A DNA stretch of 64,000 nucleotides from Cordylochernes scorpioides (taxonomy: Eukaryota; Arthropoda; Arachnida; Pseudoscorpiones; Chernetidae). Location: contig CP092872.1 of the NCBI GenBank assembly GCA_030710605.1, forward strand, positions 8,982,230-9,046,229, given 5' to 3'. A program made the position numbers and the translations under genes. The notes beneath the pieces are model-generated. The model saw only the letters and a program-made list of their open reading frames with translations. It made no database searches and was not told where the DNA came from. Shown piece after piece: positions 27,186 to 38,992 of the stretch. How positions within the stretch are numbered: position 1 is the first letter of the stretch; each line of letters starts with the position of its first letter.

Positions 27186-27855
27186 TTATTTTTATTTCAC
27201 TCTTTATCAAAATGCTAAGCCAATACAGTAACTTATATATTTTTTTTCTTTCTTACCATTGATTTGTATGGTCATTTGAATGTTTTCAATCTTCCTTCCC
27301 TCTAAATGCTGTTGAGATTTCACTTACAAAATTGGCAAACCGCATTTCTAAGATTCCTATTTACCATACCACCAAGGAGAGTGCCAAATATTTTCAGCGA
27401 TCTCTAAGAAAGAACACAGCGTGACCCGCAAATAGCTCTGCCAAGATGTGAGATAAGAGGTTGGCAATGTTGAGGCCACCCGCTGTGAACGATAATTCGA
27501 CACAGAGTAGAAGATACCCCGGAACTGACGTAAACCACCCAGGTGTGCGTTGAGTTTTTTTCCTTCTTCTTCTAAAAAGAGGTTTTCTCAGTTTTTGAGT
27601 GAACTGTTTTGACGGCAGAGATAGATAAGCTCTGAATCACTTTTTAAAGATATATTTTTATCTTTTTCTTTCTATTTGACGCGCGCTTGTGCACATCAAT
27701 TTTAGGATTTCTTCACATGGTCACAGAAAGAAAGTTTTCCATCTATAAAGGAGCAAGACGGTACAGTAGTGTAGTCTGTGCACATTTAAAACCTGAATAT
27801 TAAATCCTAACGATCTCATGGTTTGGCAATGTTTTATCACCTTGATAATATTCCA
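27186..27855. other. No clear feature; short open frame at 27305-27423
   Basis: One frame reads AVEISLTKLANRISKIPIYH and ends at TGA 27421. It has no recognised similarity and is too short to call. Confidence 0.3.
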
Positions 27856-27859
27856 TTTT

Positions 27860-27990
27860 TACGTGTTTACGCACGAGGTCTTCACTTCACCCAATCATGA
27901 TGGTTGTCAAATCTCAACCATCAAAGTCTCAAGCTTTACAAGCTTGACACCCTAATATGAATGAGTGGAGATAAGGAAGAAGAAGACGCA
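27860..27990 (+). mobile_element. RNase H-type LINE 3' terminus
   Basis: AAGCTTTACAAGCTTGACACC then GAGTGGAGATAAGGAAGAAG, as at 13395-13615. Confidence 0.65.
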
Positions 27991-28332
27991 CAAAGTGCAA
28001 TTTACTAGGGTCTAAAGTAAATTTAACTTAACACAAAGAAATGTGTACACAGGAGGAAAACAAAACAAAAAAGAATGTAATTAAAAACTCTCTCTCTCTC
28101 ACGATTAGTTATATAAAAAAAAACAGTACCATCTTTTATTCCAGCGTTGATAGGGAACGGACCGGGGGTATGCGAGGAGATTACCAGACACGAACCAAGC
28201 ACACAGAGAACGCTTTAAGCGTCTCCACACAACTAACTCCTGGAAGAGTCCTCGCGTATTTAATCAAAATTTATTTTTACCGCGTACACACACATTATTC
28301 GCTTTATGCGAACACGCAAAATAAATAAATAA

Positions 28333-28412
28333 AAAGCCCAATTGCGGGATTCGATCTTGGGTCGTAGCTGTCGAAAAACTGACGCTTTATACCCCTCTTC
28401 CCCCGATCCTCT
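28333..28412 (-). mobile_element. tRNA-like SINE head relic
   Basis: Complement of GGGGGAAGAGGGGTATAAAG (box A-like) and ACCCAAGATCGAATCCCGC (box B-like). Diverged from the main SINE family. Confidence 0.45.
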
Positions 28413-28637
28413 ATGAGTCCTCGTATTACCTATGACATCAACAACAACCGCCCAAAATTTGGACAGATTACACTTGCATCGCCCGCTCAAGTCCATCTGG
28501 GAACTTTTCTGAGCTCTTCTGAAGAAGATTTAGTAAAAAATGGTGGATCTGGTAAGGAGAGTGTAGTGTATTTGCATATTGAATTATGGATATGCAAATA
28601 TCCTGTTTTGCATAATAGTTTTTCATAGAATTTTGTA

Positions 28638-28677
28638 TATAAATAGCGACAGTTTTGAGCTACCAGCAGTCAGTCAA
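28638..28677 (+). promoter_or_regulatory. TATA box and initiator-like element
   Basis: TATATAAATAG at 28638-28648 is followed 24 bases later by TCAGTC (28672-28677), a good arthropod initiator spacing. Octamer-like ATGCAAAT lies upstream, near 28593. It may belong to the LTR of an inserted element, or less likely serve the Wnt gene. Confidence 0.4.
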
Positions 28678-29252
28678 TTTATGTTAATAAACGAGATTAC
28701 TGGAGTCCGTTTGCCTCAGTTAAGCGACACCTCACTCTTGGCTACCTCCCAACCTTCTAGGATAAAACAGAGAACAAGTCAAGATGTGAGTCCCGGATAT
28801 GTACAGGTTAGGATCGTTTTAACTATGAACCCCTATATGTACAAACATAGCCACATTCGTCCAATTAGAAGTCGGTGTAGATTAATTCGCTAATCAAAAA
28901 CAAACAAAAAATAACCTTTCCACCTAACTGATAAGTCTAAACTACTTATTGTTGCCATCGTGATGAGCTTTGAATGTAATTATCTTTATAATAAAAGAGA
29001 TATCAATCCATGTTTCCGACGACCCGGCCATGATGCTTAGTTAGGAGCTTATCACTCAACAGCTGCAAGGTCTGGGAGGGAGGCTATTTCTAATCCACAA
29101 ACTCGCCATGTGAAAATAGCCAGGACAAAGTGACTCTCGAGCTATTCTCCAATGTAACTCCTGTAAACTGATACGATTTTTTTTAAAGGCGTTAAACTAC
29201 TTATGTTTGTCCAATAATTTAACAACCTGAGTGATGGGATGAAGGTTTCCAG

Positions 29253-29524
29253 CGACACGGGAGAAGGCCTATGTCTACGCCGTGAGCTCGGCCGGTGTGG
29301 CATGGGCAGCTACGAGGGCCTGTGGACGAGGGGAGCTGGCGACGGAATGCGGGTGCGACGAGCGCGTGCGGGCACGGGACACAGGCGGACGTTGGAAATG
29401 GGGCGGTTGCTCGGAGGACGTCCTAGCCGGCGGACGCTTCAGCAGAGACTTCGTGGACTCCTCCGAGAGTCCGGCCACCCCACTGGGACTGATGAATGTC
29501 CACAACAACGAGGCTGGACGCAGG
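29253..29524 (+). CDS. Wnt16: Wnt gene, penultimate exon (Wnt16-like)
   Basis: It reads TREKAYVYAVSSAGVAWAAT, RACGRGELATECGCDE, WKWGGCSEDVLAGGRFSRDF and LMNVHNNEAGRR, the central part of a secreted Wnt glycoprotein. Acceptor GGTTTCCAG, entry phase 2, donor GTGAGT at 29525, exit phase 0. The F/W-GGCSxD and HNNEAGR blocks are universal in Wnts. Upstream exons (signal peptide, QxxFRxxRWNC block) were not found; they may lie in the gap or outside. GC content is high against the AT-rich surroundings, a sign of a conserved exon. Subfamily by C-terminal pattern is moderate. Confidence 0.93.
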
Positions 29525-30039
29525 GTGAGTCTCATTCTGCAGAAGTGACATTCCTATGGGATATTTCTTCAGTACTATTGTTCTTTTCTCTTATCTTCTA
29601 TCCTCTCTTCAGTACTAACCTATATTATCTGATACCACAGATGCTTGCTTACCTTTACTCTTGCTATTAAATAGGTTAAATTTAGATGGTTTGTGACGGT
29701 TTTCGGTAAACACGGTCACAAATACACGCGCGTATATATATTTATAGAAATATAAAAAAAAAGTCTATAAAAGGTCAAAATATTTAATGAACAGAGCGCG
29801 TGTTTTATAATGTATAAGGAGAACATTAAATATAAAAAAAAAAACCTCTTTATTAAAATATTTTGATGTTTTTTTAAATATTCATATCAAACAGAAATTG
29901 AGGCCAAATACGTATTTGAAGGAGGCACAACTATATAGATACATCCTATAGAAGGTATGTTATGTACAAATTCTTATTTCAGAATATACCAGGTAACCAA
30001 TATTATTGTGATAGACACTAATGTTATGATGTACTAGAG

Positions 30040-30460
30040 CGCCATCTGTTATCAAATTATAAAACTATTTTAGTGGCGTATTATTCTTTTTAAAATAAAA
30101 CAATTTCTACTGTCCTTACTGCGATGAAAAAATTAAAGGGAGGGCCTGGCTCATCAGTGGTGAACCCTCCCAGCGGTTTCGCCAGTTTAATCTACCATAC
30201 CGCTGTTATATTGCATTTTTGGAACTTCCTTTTATAGGTGACCGTTGTAAGAATCTTGGAATGGGTATTTTAGAAGAACTATGGACATAAGCTTTTAGGA
30301 CAGCAGAATGATGGTAGATTAAACTGGCGAAACCGCTGGGAGGGTTCACCACTGATGAGCCAGGCCCTCCCTTTAATTTTTTTCTTCGCAGTAAGGACAG
30401 TAGAAATTGTTTTATTTTAAAAAGAATAATACGCCACTAAAATAGTTTTATAATTAAATA
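30040..30460. mobile_element. Foldback element family K in the Wnt intron
   Basis: Arms of about 150 bp (GCGCCATCTGTTATCAAATT... AGGGAGGGCCTGGCTCATCA...) are inverted around a loop of about 110 bp. It is the longest copy in the window. Confidence 0.85.
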
Positions 30461-30664
30461 GACACTAATGTTGGTACAATAGAATAGTGTGATAGGTACT
30501 GGAAAGATGCATCATGTTATATCTGTTTGCATTCTCATCTCACCCGTCATGCAGCAGGTGGATGCCTTATAAACATCAATTAGGGAATATTTGTAATAAG
30601 TACTAGAAGAGTATTGAAGATTCTTAGAAGAGTATTGCCTACAATGTTAGTTGTGGCGTTGCAG

Positions 30665-31132
30665 AGCCTACGTGCAAGTCTGGAGCTGGTGTGTAAGTGC
30701 CACGGAGTATCTGGCTCCTGCACGGTGCGTGTATGTTGGCGACGATTGCGGCCGTTCCGTGTGGTGGGAGATATCCTAGCTGGAAGGTTCGAGGGAGCTA
30801 CCTGGGTACGGGCAGTGCAGCGTCGACAGCGGACTAAGCTACGCCCTACTCGACGCGATGGCAAGCGACCGGGAAAGAAGGACCTGGTTTTCCTCGAGGA
30901 GTCCCCAGACTATTGCCACCGTAACGACACCCTCGGAATACTAGGGACTCAGGACCGTCTATGTAACCGCACAAGCTACGGCGTGGATGGCTGCAAGTTG
31001 CTCTGCTGTGGACGAGGTTACCACACGGTGGTCCGCGACGTAGAAGAGAAATGTAAATGCCGCTTTGTTTGGTGCTGCAAAGTGCAATGTGAAATGTGCA
31101 GGTTCAAACGTGAACAGGATTACTGTAACTAA
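30665..31132 (+). CDS. Wnt16: Wnt gene, last exon (Wnt16-like)
   Basis: 155 codons plus stop. It contains CKCHGVSGSCTVRVCW with the acylated serine of HGVSGSC that Frizzled's cysteine-rich domain binds, a basic linker, and the cysteine-rich C-terminus DYCHRNDTLGILGTQDRLCN, GCKLLCCGRGYHTVV and CKCRFVWCCKVQCEMC. Acceptor GTGGCGTTGCAG at 30664 gives phase 0 and the exact family spacing NNEAGR-x14-CHG. CNRTSxGxDGCxLLCCGRGYxT, the basic linker and FxWCC favour Wnt16 over Wnt4, Wnt5, Wnt7 and Wnt11; a tree would be needed to be certain. All expected C-terminal cysteines appear present, so it looks functional. Confidence 0.95.
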   Translation, partial: SLRASLELVCKCHGVSGSCTVRVCWRRLRPFRVVGDILAGRFEGATWVRAVQRRQRTKLRPTRRDGKRPGKKDLVFLEESPDYCHRNDTLGILGTQDRLCNRTSYGVDGCKLLCCGRGYHTVVRDVEEKCKCRFVWCCKVQCEMCRFKREQDYCN

Positions 31133-34100
31133 CTGCAGGAACTTTTTCACCATTCCCAGAAAAAAAAATGTAGTCGAGAAATATACTGAACACATTACAA
31201 AAGTTATAATTTCCCCATAAAATCTCAAATCAAGTCAACACTCAGAGCATTAGACTCAGATTTAGCAATGGGCCATGCAAAATAATATTTAGATACTTTC
31301 ATTACACCTAACATCAAGGTTCCTTTTCTTTACAGATAACGCGCGTGAATAATTGACATCAAGCACCTAAAATAATCGTAACTTTTTTTTTCTGTCCTTC
31401 AAAATGTCAAGAATGCCACTTAAGTACCCCAATTATCGCTAGTACGTTAATATAGACCCTTTGAAAACCACATACACACACATCAGCTTTAATTAGTTCA
31501 ATGGGATTCAAAAGAAATAGAAATATATGATAAATAATAACCTTATTAGACATGCCATTTTTGTATATTAGCTATTTTATTTAAAAAAATAATTCTTCAA
31601 CTACAGGTAGGAATCCTCCACATCTAATATATATTATTAGCATATTATCATATATATAATATTATCGTAATATATGTAGTTCATTGCTAGAATTATTCAC
31701 TACTCTGAATTTATATATAAAAACTTGCTTCATAAAAGAAGCACAAATACAACGCAAAAAATTCTATAATATATTTATTATAGATTCACTTAAATTTACA
31801 GAAGAGAAAAAAAAAATGATAGCATTTTCTGGTGATGGTGAAATTATTTGAATTCTCACAAAATTTGACTTGAAAATATTTAAAATTGACAAAATTTTTA
31901 TTTATTAACCCATGCTAAATATATTAATCGAAATATGGGTAAAAGATTATATTATTGCAATCACATATCCAATTAAAATAAAAGTTTAATATTCTATGAT
32001 ATTAACGTCACTGTTGCCAAATATTTTTCGAAATGGCCGATGTTTGATTTCACAATCGAGTGATTTTTAGAATTAAAGTTTTTAGAAATTATGTGAAAAT
32101 ACTTCCAATTTAATTGATAATGAAAACAAATTTTAGAAATTACATATCGCTATTTTACATTACTTTTTTTATCATTTAAATAAAATAGTAAAATTACAAA
32201 TACATTATTTAACCTAATAAAACTTAATAAAATTAATTTTGGTTAATACTCTTGCATGTTAATATGATAAATATGCTCATTCATATATAAAGTTCAAAAG
32301 CAATTCGAAGTCCTGATTCACAAACAATATTCTTTGTTTAGTAAATACTTATATTCTTTATATTTAAAGTAAGGTGAACCAATATTAATTTCTAAATTGT
32401 TATATATTCACACAAATCCATCATTTAAAAAATATATATTCTTGATTAACACATATCCAGTATTTTTAAAGGGTCAAAACAGCCGACCTTGTACAAATAA
32501 GTCGTCTGCAATTTCATGACCAAATTGATGCATGAACAAATTTCATCATTATGTATATTGTTAAATATTTCATTATATCGATTCTGTTTTGTATACATTT
32601 ATTTCTTTTTAATCTTCGTTTAATTTATAAATGCTAAAAATTATGACATTTCAATATTAATATTGCTTTATTTCTCATCGGTCTTGAATGACATAAAATG
32701 CTTTTAAAATATTATTAGACCACTGAAATTCTATATATACTATTCTCCTAGTTTTTATTAATCATTTGAATAAATCACTGAACATCTTATTGTGATATGT
32801 ACATGATTGTAATTTCGTTGGTTTGATATTCATCGCTCTCATATATCAGCATTTAATGTCAAATTTTGACAAAACAGGCCTTTTTTCCTCCTAAATGACA
32901 AAAGTTTAGGCATAACTAGATGTATTATATGTTATAATAAAATATCAATAAATGTGAGAGATAAGTCAAAAGGAAAAAAAAAAAAACAAATATTAGAATA
33001 TCGATTAATAAATTTCAAAAATGTGAAATTATATTTAGTGAATAAAATAACGTTTAAAAGCTATTTACAAAATTCCTGATTTTTTATATATTATAGAAAT
33101 ATTACCATTTCTCTATTTTAGACGAACAACGTAGACACAAATACATTTTGAATAATTCATCAATTTACTCTAAAAATATATATGCCATCCTGAAGAAAAA
33201 CAATCATATATACATAATTTTACAACGATATGTTGTAATATATATTATGTATTTTAAATTTACAATAAAATAAGAGCTTATTAGTAAACTTTATACAACA
33301 AAAATATGCCGTAGAAGCTAATATAGCGACAAAATATCTCTTTAAAAAATAATACATTTCCCTCTTAATTATATAAATATTAACCTAAAATATTAGATTA
33401 TAATTTCTATTTTCAAGTCTTGTGGATATAAAAAAAACATATATACACTAGTTTAAATTTATCATCTGCGATGAATATTTTCTCAATTTTAAAATTTTGT
33501 GTGAACGAAATATTGGAAATGACCTTTTTTAAAATATATCTTGATGCTCAAAATTTATTATGAAAAATGGTATAAAATGCACACACACACTTTAAATTAT
33601 ATAAACTATTGTATATTATACACTTGCACGCATGCACCTTTCCCTTTGTAATATTTCCCTCCAATTTAGAAAAATATCACTTTTACCCCCCAAATCCTTT
33701 AACTTAACATATTGTTAAGTTAGATAATGAACCTTTTTCTACCATTGTTCTATATAATCTTAATCTAAAACTTTTCCTATTTATTACTATCATTGTAAAC
33801 TTGCTGATTTGTGTATAAATTGTAAATACATGTGTGTTGTTGTGTTCTATTATTAAATAAAAGTTTTTATCAATGAAAAAATAGTTTGTTTTAAATATTT
33901 AAAAAATAAAGAGTATTAAAGAATCCACAATATATATGACTTTTCATATGTATAATAAATTTAATCATTTAATATTTCAAAAATATATATATATTTATTT
34001 TATTAATCTAGGTTGATCTTAAAACATAAAAGCGATAGATTTACATATTGAATAAAATTTGTTTTTATTCAATATATAATGGGGCAAAAGCTCTATTGTT

Positions 34101-34414
34101 CTATATTTCTTTCTCTTTTACGTATCCATACAATGCTTATTTCGTTTAAATTGAAACGAGATTAATCACTAAAGAAAATAGAATTATTTTCATTATTCCA
34201 ATTTTGCTTTGGTTTACATTAATACAATCTAATGGATCTAGGAGATAATGGAAGTCTTATCAAGTGGGTGCTATCAACGTTTCAATGCTATGTGTAAGGC
34301 TAATAAAGTAACTTATTCCTTCGAATAGAATTTCATGGTTGATATTTTAACCTCCGCCCACTTGATAAACAAGAATGTCGATTTATTTTTATAACAAACA
34401 GAAACCTTAACAAA
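31133..34414 (+). other. AT-rich region after the Wnt stop, probable long 3' UTR plus intergenic DNA
   Basis: No open frame or repeat family is visible in 3.3 kb. Several AATAAA hexamers occur; the one at 33856-33861, before a T-rich stretch, is a candidate poly(A) signal if the 3' UTR is long. It is unusually repeat-poor compared with the rest of the window. Confidence 0.5.
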
Positions 34415-34461
34415 TACAGAGGGTGTTCACACTTATAGGAAACAAGTTTTATTATAAAATA

Positions 34462-35563
34462 TTAAAAATTAACACCATATTTGAAATTTTTCAAATGTTC
34501 TATTTGAAAGCCTTTTTGTTTATTTACAGAACGGCACCTGGTTTTCCACGATAGCAGACACTTTCTGATCATGGTCATACTCAAAAGATCCCATTCTTCC
34601 TTTACCACTTTCCAGAGACCTTCAATTGTCCTAGGATGTCTCTTTCCAAGTGCTCTTTCAAGGCATCCAAAAATGCAAAAATCCATCGGGGCTAAATCAG
34701 GAGATTTTACAGGGGTTCTTTTCTTTGGAATAGTGTTGATTCCTGTTCTTTGCCTTAGATCTTCCAAATAAGCTTGGGTTGAAGATGAGGTATGACTTGT
34801 GGAGTTATCATGGTGAAACCAGACTTTGTTGCTCTGTTTTCCATAGATAGAAGGAATATCATTTAAAAATATAGGTTCTAAAATGTTGTTTTGATAGTAC
34901 TCCGAGTTTATTTTGCCATTTATTTCAACTTTTCTTATTTTTAATTTTCCTTCATATGATATACCGCATGCCACCATAAATCCTTTGGGGTAACTTTCGG
35001 CACATTCCTTCAACCAAATTGGCCTAGATTTTCCCACCCTTTTTTGATAGTATATAGCTCTTTTTCTGTCGCAATCGGTTAAATATACCCATGCTTCGTC
35101 ATATGTAACAATAAATTTCCATCTATCAGCAGCCAAGAAATTTTAATAAAAATATCTGCTGATAGTGTGTCGCTGACGAATATGGCTCTGAAACAATTTG
35201 TGAACCGCATGTTTTTTTTAGCTTTTAGGCCTAAATCTTTATTTATTATTTTATTTATTGTCGACACTGATGTTCCTATTAATTTGGCTATATCTCTTTG
35301 TGGCATAGGATTTTCTTTTGTAATATATTTTTCACTTTTTTGACAGTTGCAGGGGTTCTCACAGATATAGGGTGATAATCTTTTGTCCATTTCTCCGTAG
35401 GCGCTGTGAATAAAAACTTGATATTTTTGTCGTGAATAATATTATAAATACCTTTTTTAGAAATGTTGATATCATCTTGTTTGCATATTTTAATTATGTC
35501 CAAATAGGTAAGATTAGCTCTGGAAAGTGGTAAAGGAAGAATGGGATTTTTGAGTATGACCAT
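34462..35563 (-). pseudogene. DD41D mariner-type transposase, rearranged and frameshifted
   Basis: The main frame (34462-35136) holds the catalytic D in TYDEAWVYL, the D in VWFHHDNSTSHTS and the D in KSPDLAPMDFCIFG. Forty-one residues separate the last two, so it is DD41D, a recognised Tc1/mariner subgroup. N-terminal helix-turn-helix parts (PQRDIAKLIGTSVSTINKII, DIIKICKQDDINISKKGIYN) are in other frames at 35079-35563. The frame then runs into the inverted copy of its own 3' end, so the true N-terminus is lost. Confidence 0.88.
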
Positions 35564-35674
35564 GATCAGAAAGTGTCTGCTATCGTGGAAAATCAGGTGC
35601 CGTTCTGTAAATAAACAAAAAGGCTTTCAAATAGAACATTTGAAAAATTTCAAATATGGTGTTAATTTTTAATA

Positions 35675-36585
35675 TCTATATATATAAAAATGAATGTATG
35701 TGTGTCTGTTTGTTTGTTTGTTTGTTTGTTTGTTTGTCCTTTATGCCTGACCAAACCACTCATTGGATCGCCATGAAACTTTGGGAAGTTATTTAGTATA
35801 GTACTGGGAAGGTTTCTAGCAAATAAAATTTTTGAAATAACTTTTCGCCTAGAAATAATCAAGATAAATATTCTAATTTATCTGTTATAATTCAACAATC
35901 TGCTCTAAATATTATCATGATGATACGATGATTTTGTAATGTAGAAAATTAGGAAAGACAAAATTCAGGATGACACGGCAATTTATTTGAGACAAGATAA
36001 TGATACAATTCAAAGGCAAGATACTATTCCTTTAACTTCCAATTACCGAGGGAACCAATTAATATTGATTTTATTCAACTTATCGAGTATTTTTTCAAGG
36101 GACCGGGAAAAAATGTTCACTTTATCGAGAGATTCGTTAAACAAACCTTTACTCGGGTAAAACCCGGGCGAAGCCGGGTACATCCATACAAGAATAATGA
36201 TACAATTCCAAGGCAAGATACTATTCCTTTAACTTCCAATTACCGAGGGAACCAATTAATATTGATTTTATTCAACTTATCGAGTATTTTTCAAGGGACC
36301 GGGAAAAAATGTTCACTTTATCGAGATATTCGTTAAACAAACCTTTACTCGGGTAAAACCCGGGCGAAGCCGGGTACATCCATACAAGAATAATGATACA
36401 ATTCCAAGGCAAGATACTATTCCTTTAACTTCCAATTACCGAGGGAACCAATTAATATTGATTTTATTCAACTTATCGAGTATTTTTCAAGGGACCGGGG
36501 AAAAAAAATGTTCACTTTATCGAGAGATTTGTTAGACAAACTTTTACTCGGGTAAAACCCGGGCGAAGCCGGGCGGGTCCGCTAG
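35675..36585 (+). mobile_element. Non-autonomous Helitron with three tandem 3' ends
   Basis: Starts TCTATATATATAAAAATG and ends CCGGGCGGGTCCGCTAG, inserted between A and T. The intact copy of the site in the opposite arm of the host element (complement of 34461-34475 region) proves both borders. A 195-198 bp unit containing the CCCGGGCGAAGCCGGGT hairpin is repeated from 36001, 36199 and 36394. Confidence 0.93.
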
Positions 36586-36631
36586 TTTTATAATAAAACT
36601 TGTTTCCTATAAGTGTGAACACCCTCTGTAG

Positions 36632-37100
36632 TCTGCGATATTACAACCTTGCTTTATACAGTCTTCCATTTACGGTGCTTATTGAAAGAATTGGATCAAC
36701 TGTCTTATTTAGACATTGTTGTATCACTAGAATTTTTGCTATCTGTTAATGTCTTTGGAAGCAGTTTCAAGAGTCAGAAACAGTTGTTTGAAAATCCAGT
36801 CATGTCCGAAAATATTGAAAACAGCCCAAGAAGATTTCTTCGTAACACTTAAAACTCAATCGCCATAGGAACATGACGACTAAACAAATTTGCATGAAAA
36901 TAGCCTCTGCATCAGGAACCCATACTTCACGAAAACAAGACGACTAGAGGAGAGAAGGCTTTATGTATGAAAGTTAAAGATAAGTATTCTACTCGGGCCT
37001 CATCATAGGATGAGATGTTTGAACTGATATATCGAACACCTCATGTAAACTGATAGTCAACGTGTTCATGTTCCTTTTACTGAGAACTTTTACTGTCACA
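36632..37100. other. No feature recognised
   Basis: A 67-codon open frame at 36649 shows no recognisable motif; no known repeat seen. Confidence 0.4.
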
Positions 37101-37104
37101 TTTT

Positions 37105-37345
37105 GACATAGATCCAGAGCAGCAGCTTTACGCACCCAAGATAGTGGACATTGCTGCTGCTGTGATAGAGATGCATGGAGACATCTGAGGCCCTTCATTG
37201 GACACGACAACAACAACATAATTTGACATAGACCCAGAGCAGAAATTTTACACACCCAAGATAGTGGACATTGCTGCTGTTGTGATAGAGATGCACGGAG
37301 ACATCTGAGGTTCTTCATTAGACACAACAACTGTCGCATTCCTCT
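37105..37345. repeat. 120-bp direct duplication
   Basis: GACATAGATCCAGAGCAGCA...GACATCTGAGG occurs at 37105 and 37225 with a few differences. CTCTGAGAAGAATGACAG...GAAACGTC follows at about 37340. Confidence 0.75.
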
Positions 37346-37525
37346 GAGAAGAATGACAGAAGGACACTGAAACGTCAGGAGTTAAATAAATCATTGGTTG
37401 ATGTGGTTTTATTTTTTCTGAATAAACTTCCAACCAACAAAAGATCTTCGGAACTATTACTGATGAGTCACGTCTTGAGCCTGATTACGGACGTATTCTG
37501 ATTTGGAGAGAGACCGACCAAATTC

Positions 37526-37725
37526 ATGGTCTGCTGTGGGATCATACTGGACAGCCCCTACAGATGGGTCTGCTGTGGGATCATACTGGACAGCCCCTAC
37601 AGATGGGTCTGCTGTGGGATCATACTGGACAGCCCCTACAGATGGGTCTGCTGTGGGATCATACTGGACAGCCCCTACAGATGGGTCTGCTGTGGGATCA
37701 TACTGGACAGCCCCTACAGATGAAA
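37526..37725. repeat. 39-bp minisatellite, five copies
   Basis: Near-identical 39-bp units (GGGTCTGCTGTGGGATCATA, CTGGACAGCCCCTACAGAT). The 13-codon length keeps all three plus frames open; a protein reading GSAVGSYWTAPTD is possible but unsupported. Confidence 0.95.
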
Positions 37726-37729
37726 GAAC

Positions 37730-38297
37730 GAGGAACTGAGAGAGAAAATATCTTTATTTTCCGGGGCTGCTAACCAAAATGAATGATTTTTGAGCCCCGA
37801 TGGACGTATAAAGCGGAATATATACAAAGCACAGTTGGAGGGGCCTGGGGATGGGTGGCCAGGGGATCATCGCCAGGTGAGGCCAGGAGAGCCAGGATGT
37901 AGAGGAGGAACAGGGGGGGATAGGAACTGAGATAACAGGTACCAGTATATATAACATAATATTGTTGCGCTGGTGACCTGATGTACTGGGATAAAACATC
38001 CGAGAAGACTTTTGACGTTTATTCACAAACTAATGGTTTTAGAAAGAACACCTTCTAACTAAATGTCTTAAATAATCTTCAACAACAAAAAGTATAAAAA
38101 TTCAACGATAGGAAAGAATGGGAAATAATTATACAGAACTAAATTATGTGAAAATAATTATAGATGAAATTTAATAAGAATAAATAAGTTGTAAAAAGTT
38201 ACTGTTAAGTCCACGGGAAAAGATGTAGCCAAGACAAGTAGGTTTAGAACAGTGGCAAGTGAGCAACCACCTCGAGCCGCGCGCCTCTCTCCTAACA
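37730..38297. other. No gene recognised; short hairpin repeat at 37763-37797
   Basis: GGGGCTGCTAACCAAAATGA to AGCCCC can fold on itself and recurs at 61021-61058 in complement and, decayed, near 39519. Confidence 0.45.
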
Positions 38298-38301
38298 ATA
38301 T

Positions 38302-38669
38302 TGTCATAACCAAAAATGTACATAGCTTGTAACTGTAAATAATACATCGGCAGCTTGGCGAATGTTATATATCTAAGCCCCGATAGGTGGCGCGCGCTGT
38401 CAGCTCGGCAAGTGTTATGTACCTAAGCTCCGATAGATGGCGGGCACGCTAGGCGGGAAGTTTGTAAACAATAGTCGCCATCTTGAGGAGTGTAGCCGAT
38501 CGCCAGCCGTTTGGGTCTCTGACATTACTTCCTTAATTTTCCATTATTTTTATCCATTTAACTTGGTTTACCTCTATTTCTTTGTAGCTCTCCAACTATT
38601 TAACTATTTAAAGTGATCTAATAAATTATTATTTTATTCTACCCAAACGTCACCTTCATTACTGTGACA
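38302..38669 (+). mobile_element. Solo LTR, 368 bp
   Basis: Begins TGTCATAACC and ends TACTGTGACA, with the 4-bp duplication ATAT on both sides (38298-38301, 38670-38673). It contains an AATAAA signal near 38618. Size and 4-bp duplication fit a Ty3/Gypsy LTR left by recombination. Confidence 0.85.
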
Positions 38670-38679
38670 ATATTAATAT

Positions 38680-38870
38680 GATGCATTAGAGCGCCATCTT
38701 TTATTAAAAATTTGAACTATTTTTGATGTGTATGTTTCTTTTTAAAATAAATTAATTATCTACTGCCTTTACTGTAATAATAAAATAATGGGAGGACCTA
38801 ATTCATCAAGGGTGAACTCTATCAGAGGTTTCACCAGTTTAATCTACCATACCGTTGTAATATTGCAATT
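38680..38870. mobile_element. Foldback family K, one arm
   Basis: GCGCCATCTTTTATTAAAAA, TCTACTGCCTTTACTG and GTTTCACCAGTTTAATCTAC match the left arm of 30040. Confidence 0.7.
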
Positions 38871-38992
38871 TTCGGTTTTCTTTTATACTGACACTGAAGC
38901 TGTACTCTTGGAGTTGCATTTGACCCTCAATTTATATTCATAGTCTATAATGTCAGGCCACACAGGGCTGGTGGCCGATATCCATCGAAGGA

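Larger units (their letters stand above)
27991..28950 (-). mobile_element. Old solo LTR (family N) split by an insertion
   Basis: 27991-28260 and about 28820-28950 resemble the two halves of the LTRs at 48180 and 52837 (ATGCGAGGAGAT, TACAAACATAGCCACATTCG). The 28260-28820 stretch between them is foreign. Confidence 0.55.
34417..36628 (-). mobile_element. Mariner-superfamily transposon (DD41D) with long inverted ends, carrying a Helitron
   Basis: Ends CAGAGGGTGTTCACACTTAT and complement, flanked by TA (34415, 36629). The right end is an inverted copy of about 210 bp of the left end, including transposase C-terminal coding sequence (35520-35674). A Helitron at 35675-36585 splits this arm. Confidence 0.9.

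Noticed and set aside
28041..28328. 95-codon frame in the old LTR
   Set aside because: It overlaps LTR sequence with no coding role in the intact LTR copies.
29239..29670. 143-codon frame starting MKVSSDTGEGLCLRRELG
   Set aside because: It is an out-of-frame reading of the Wnt exon.
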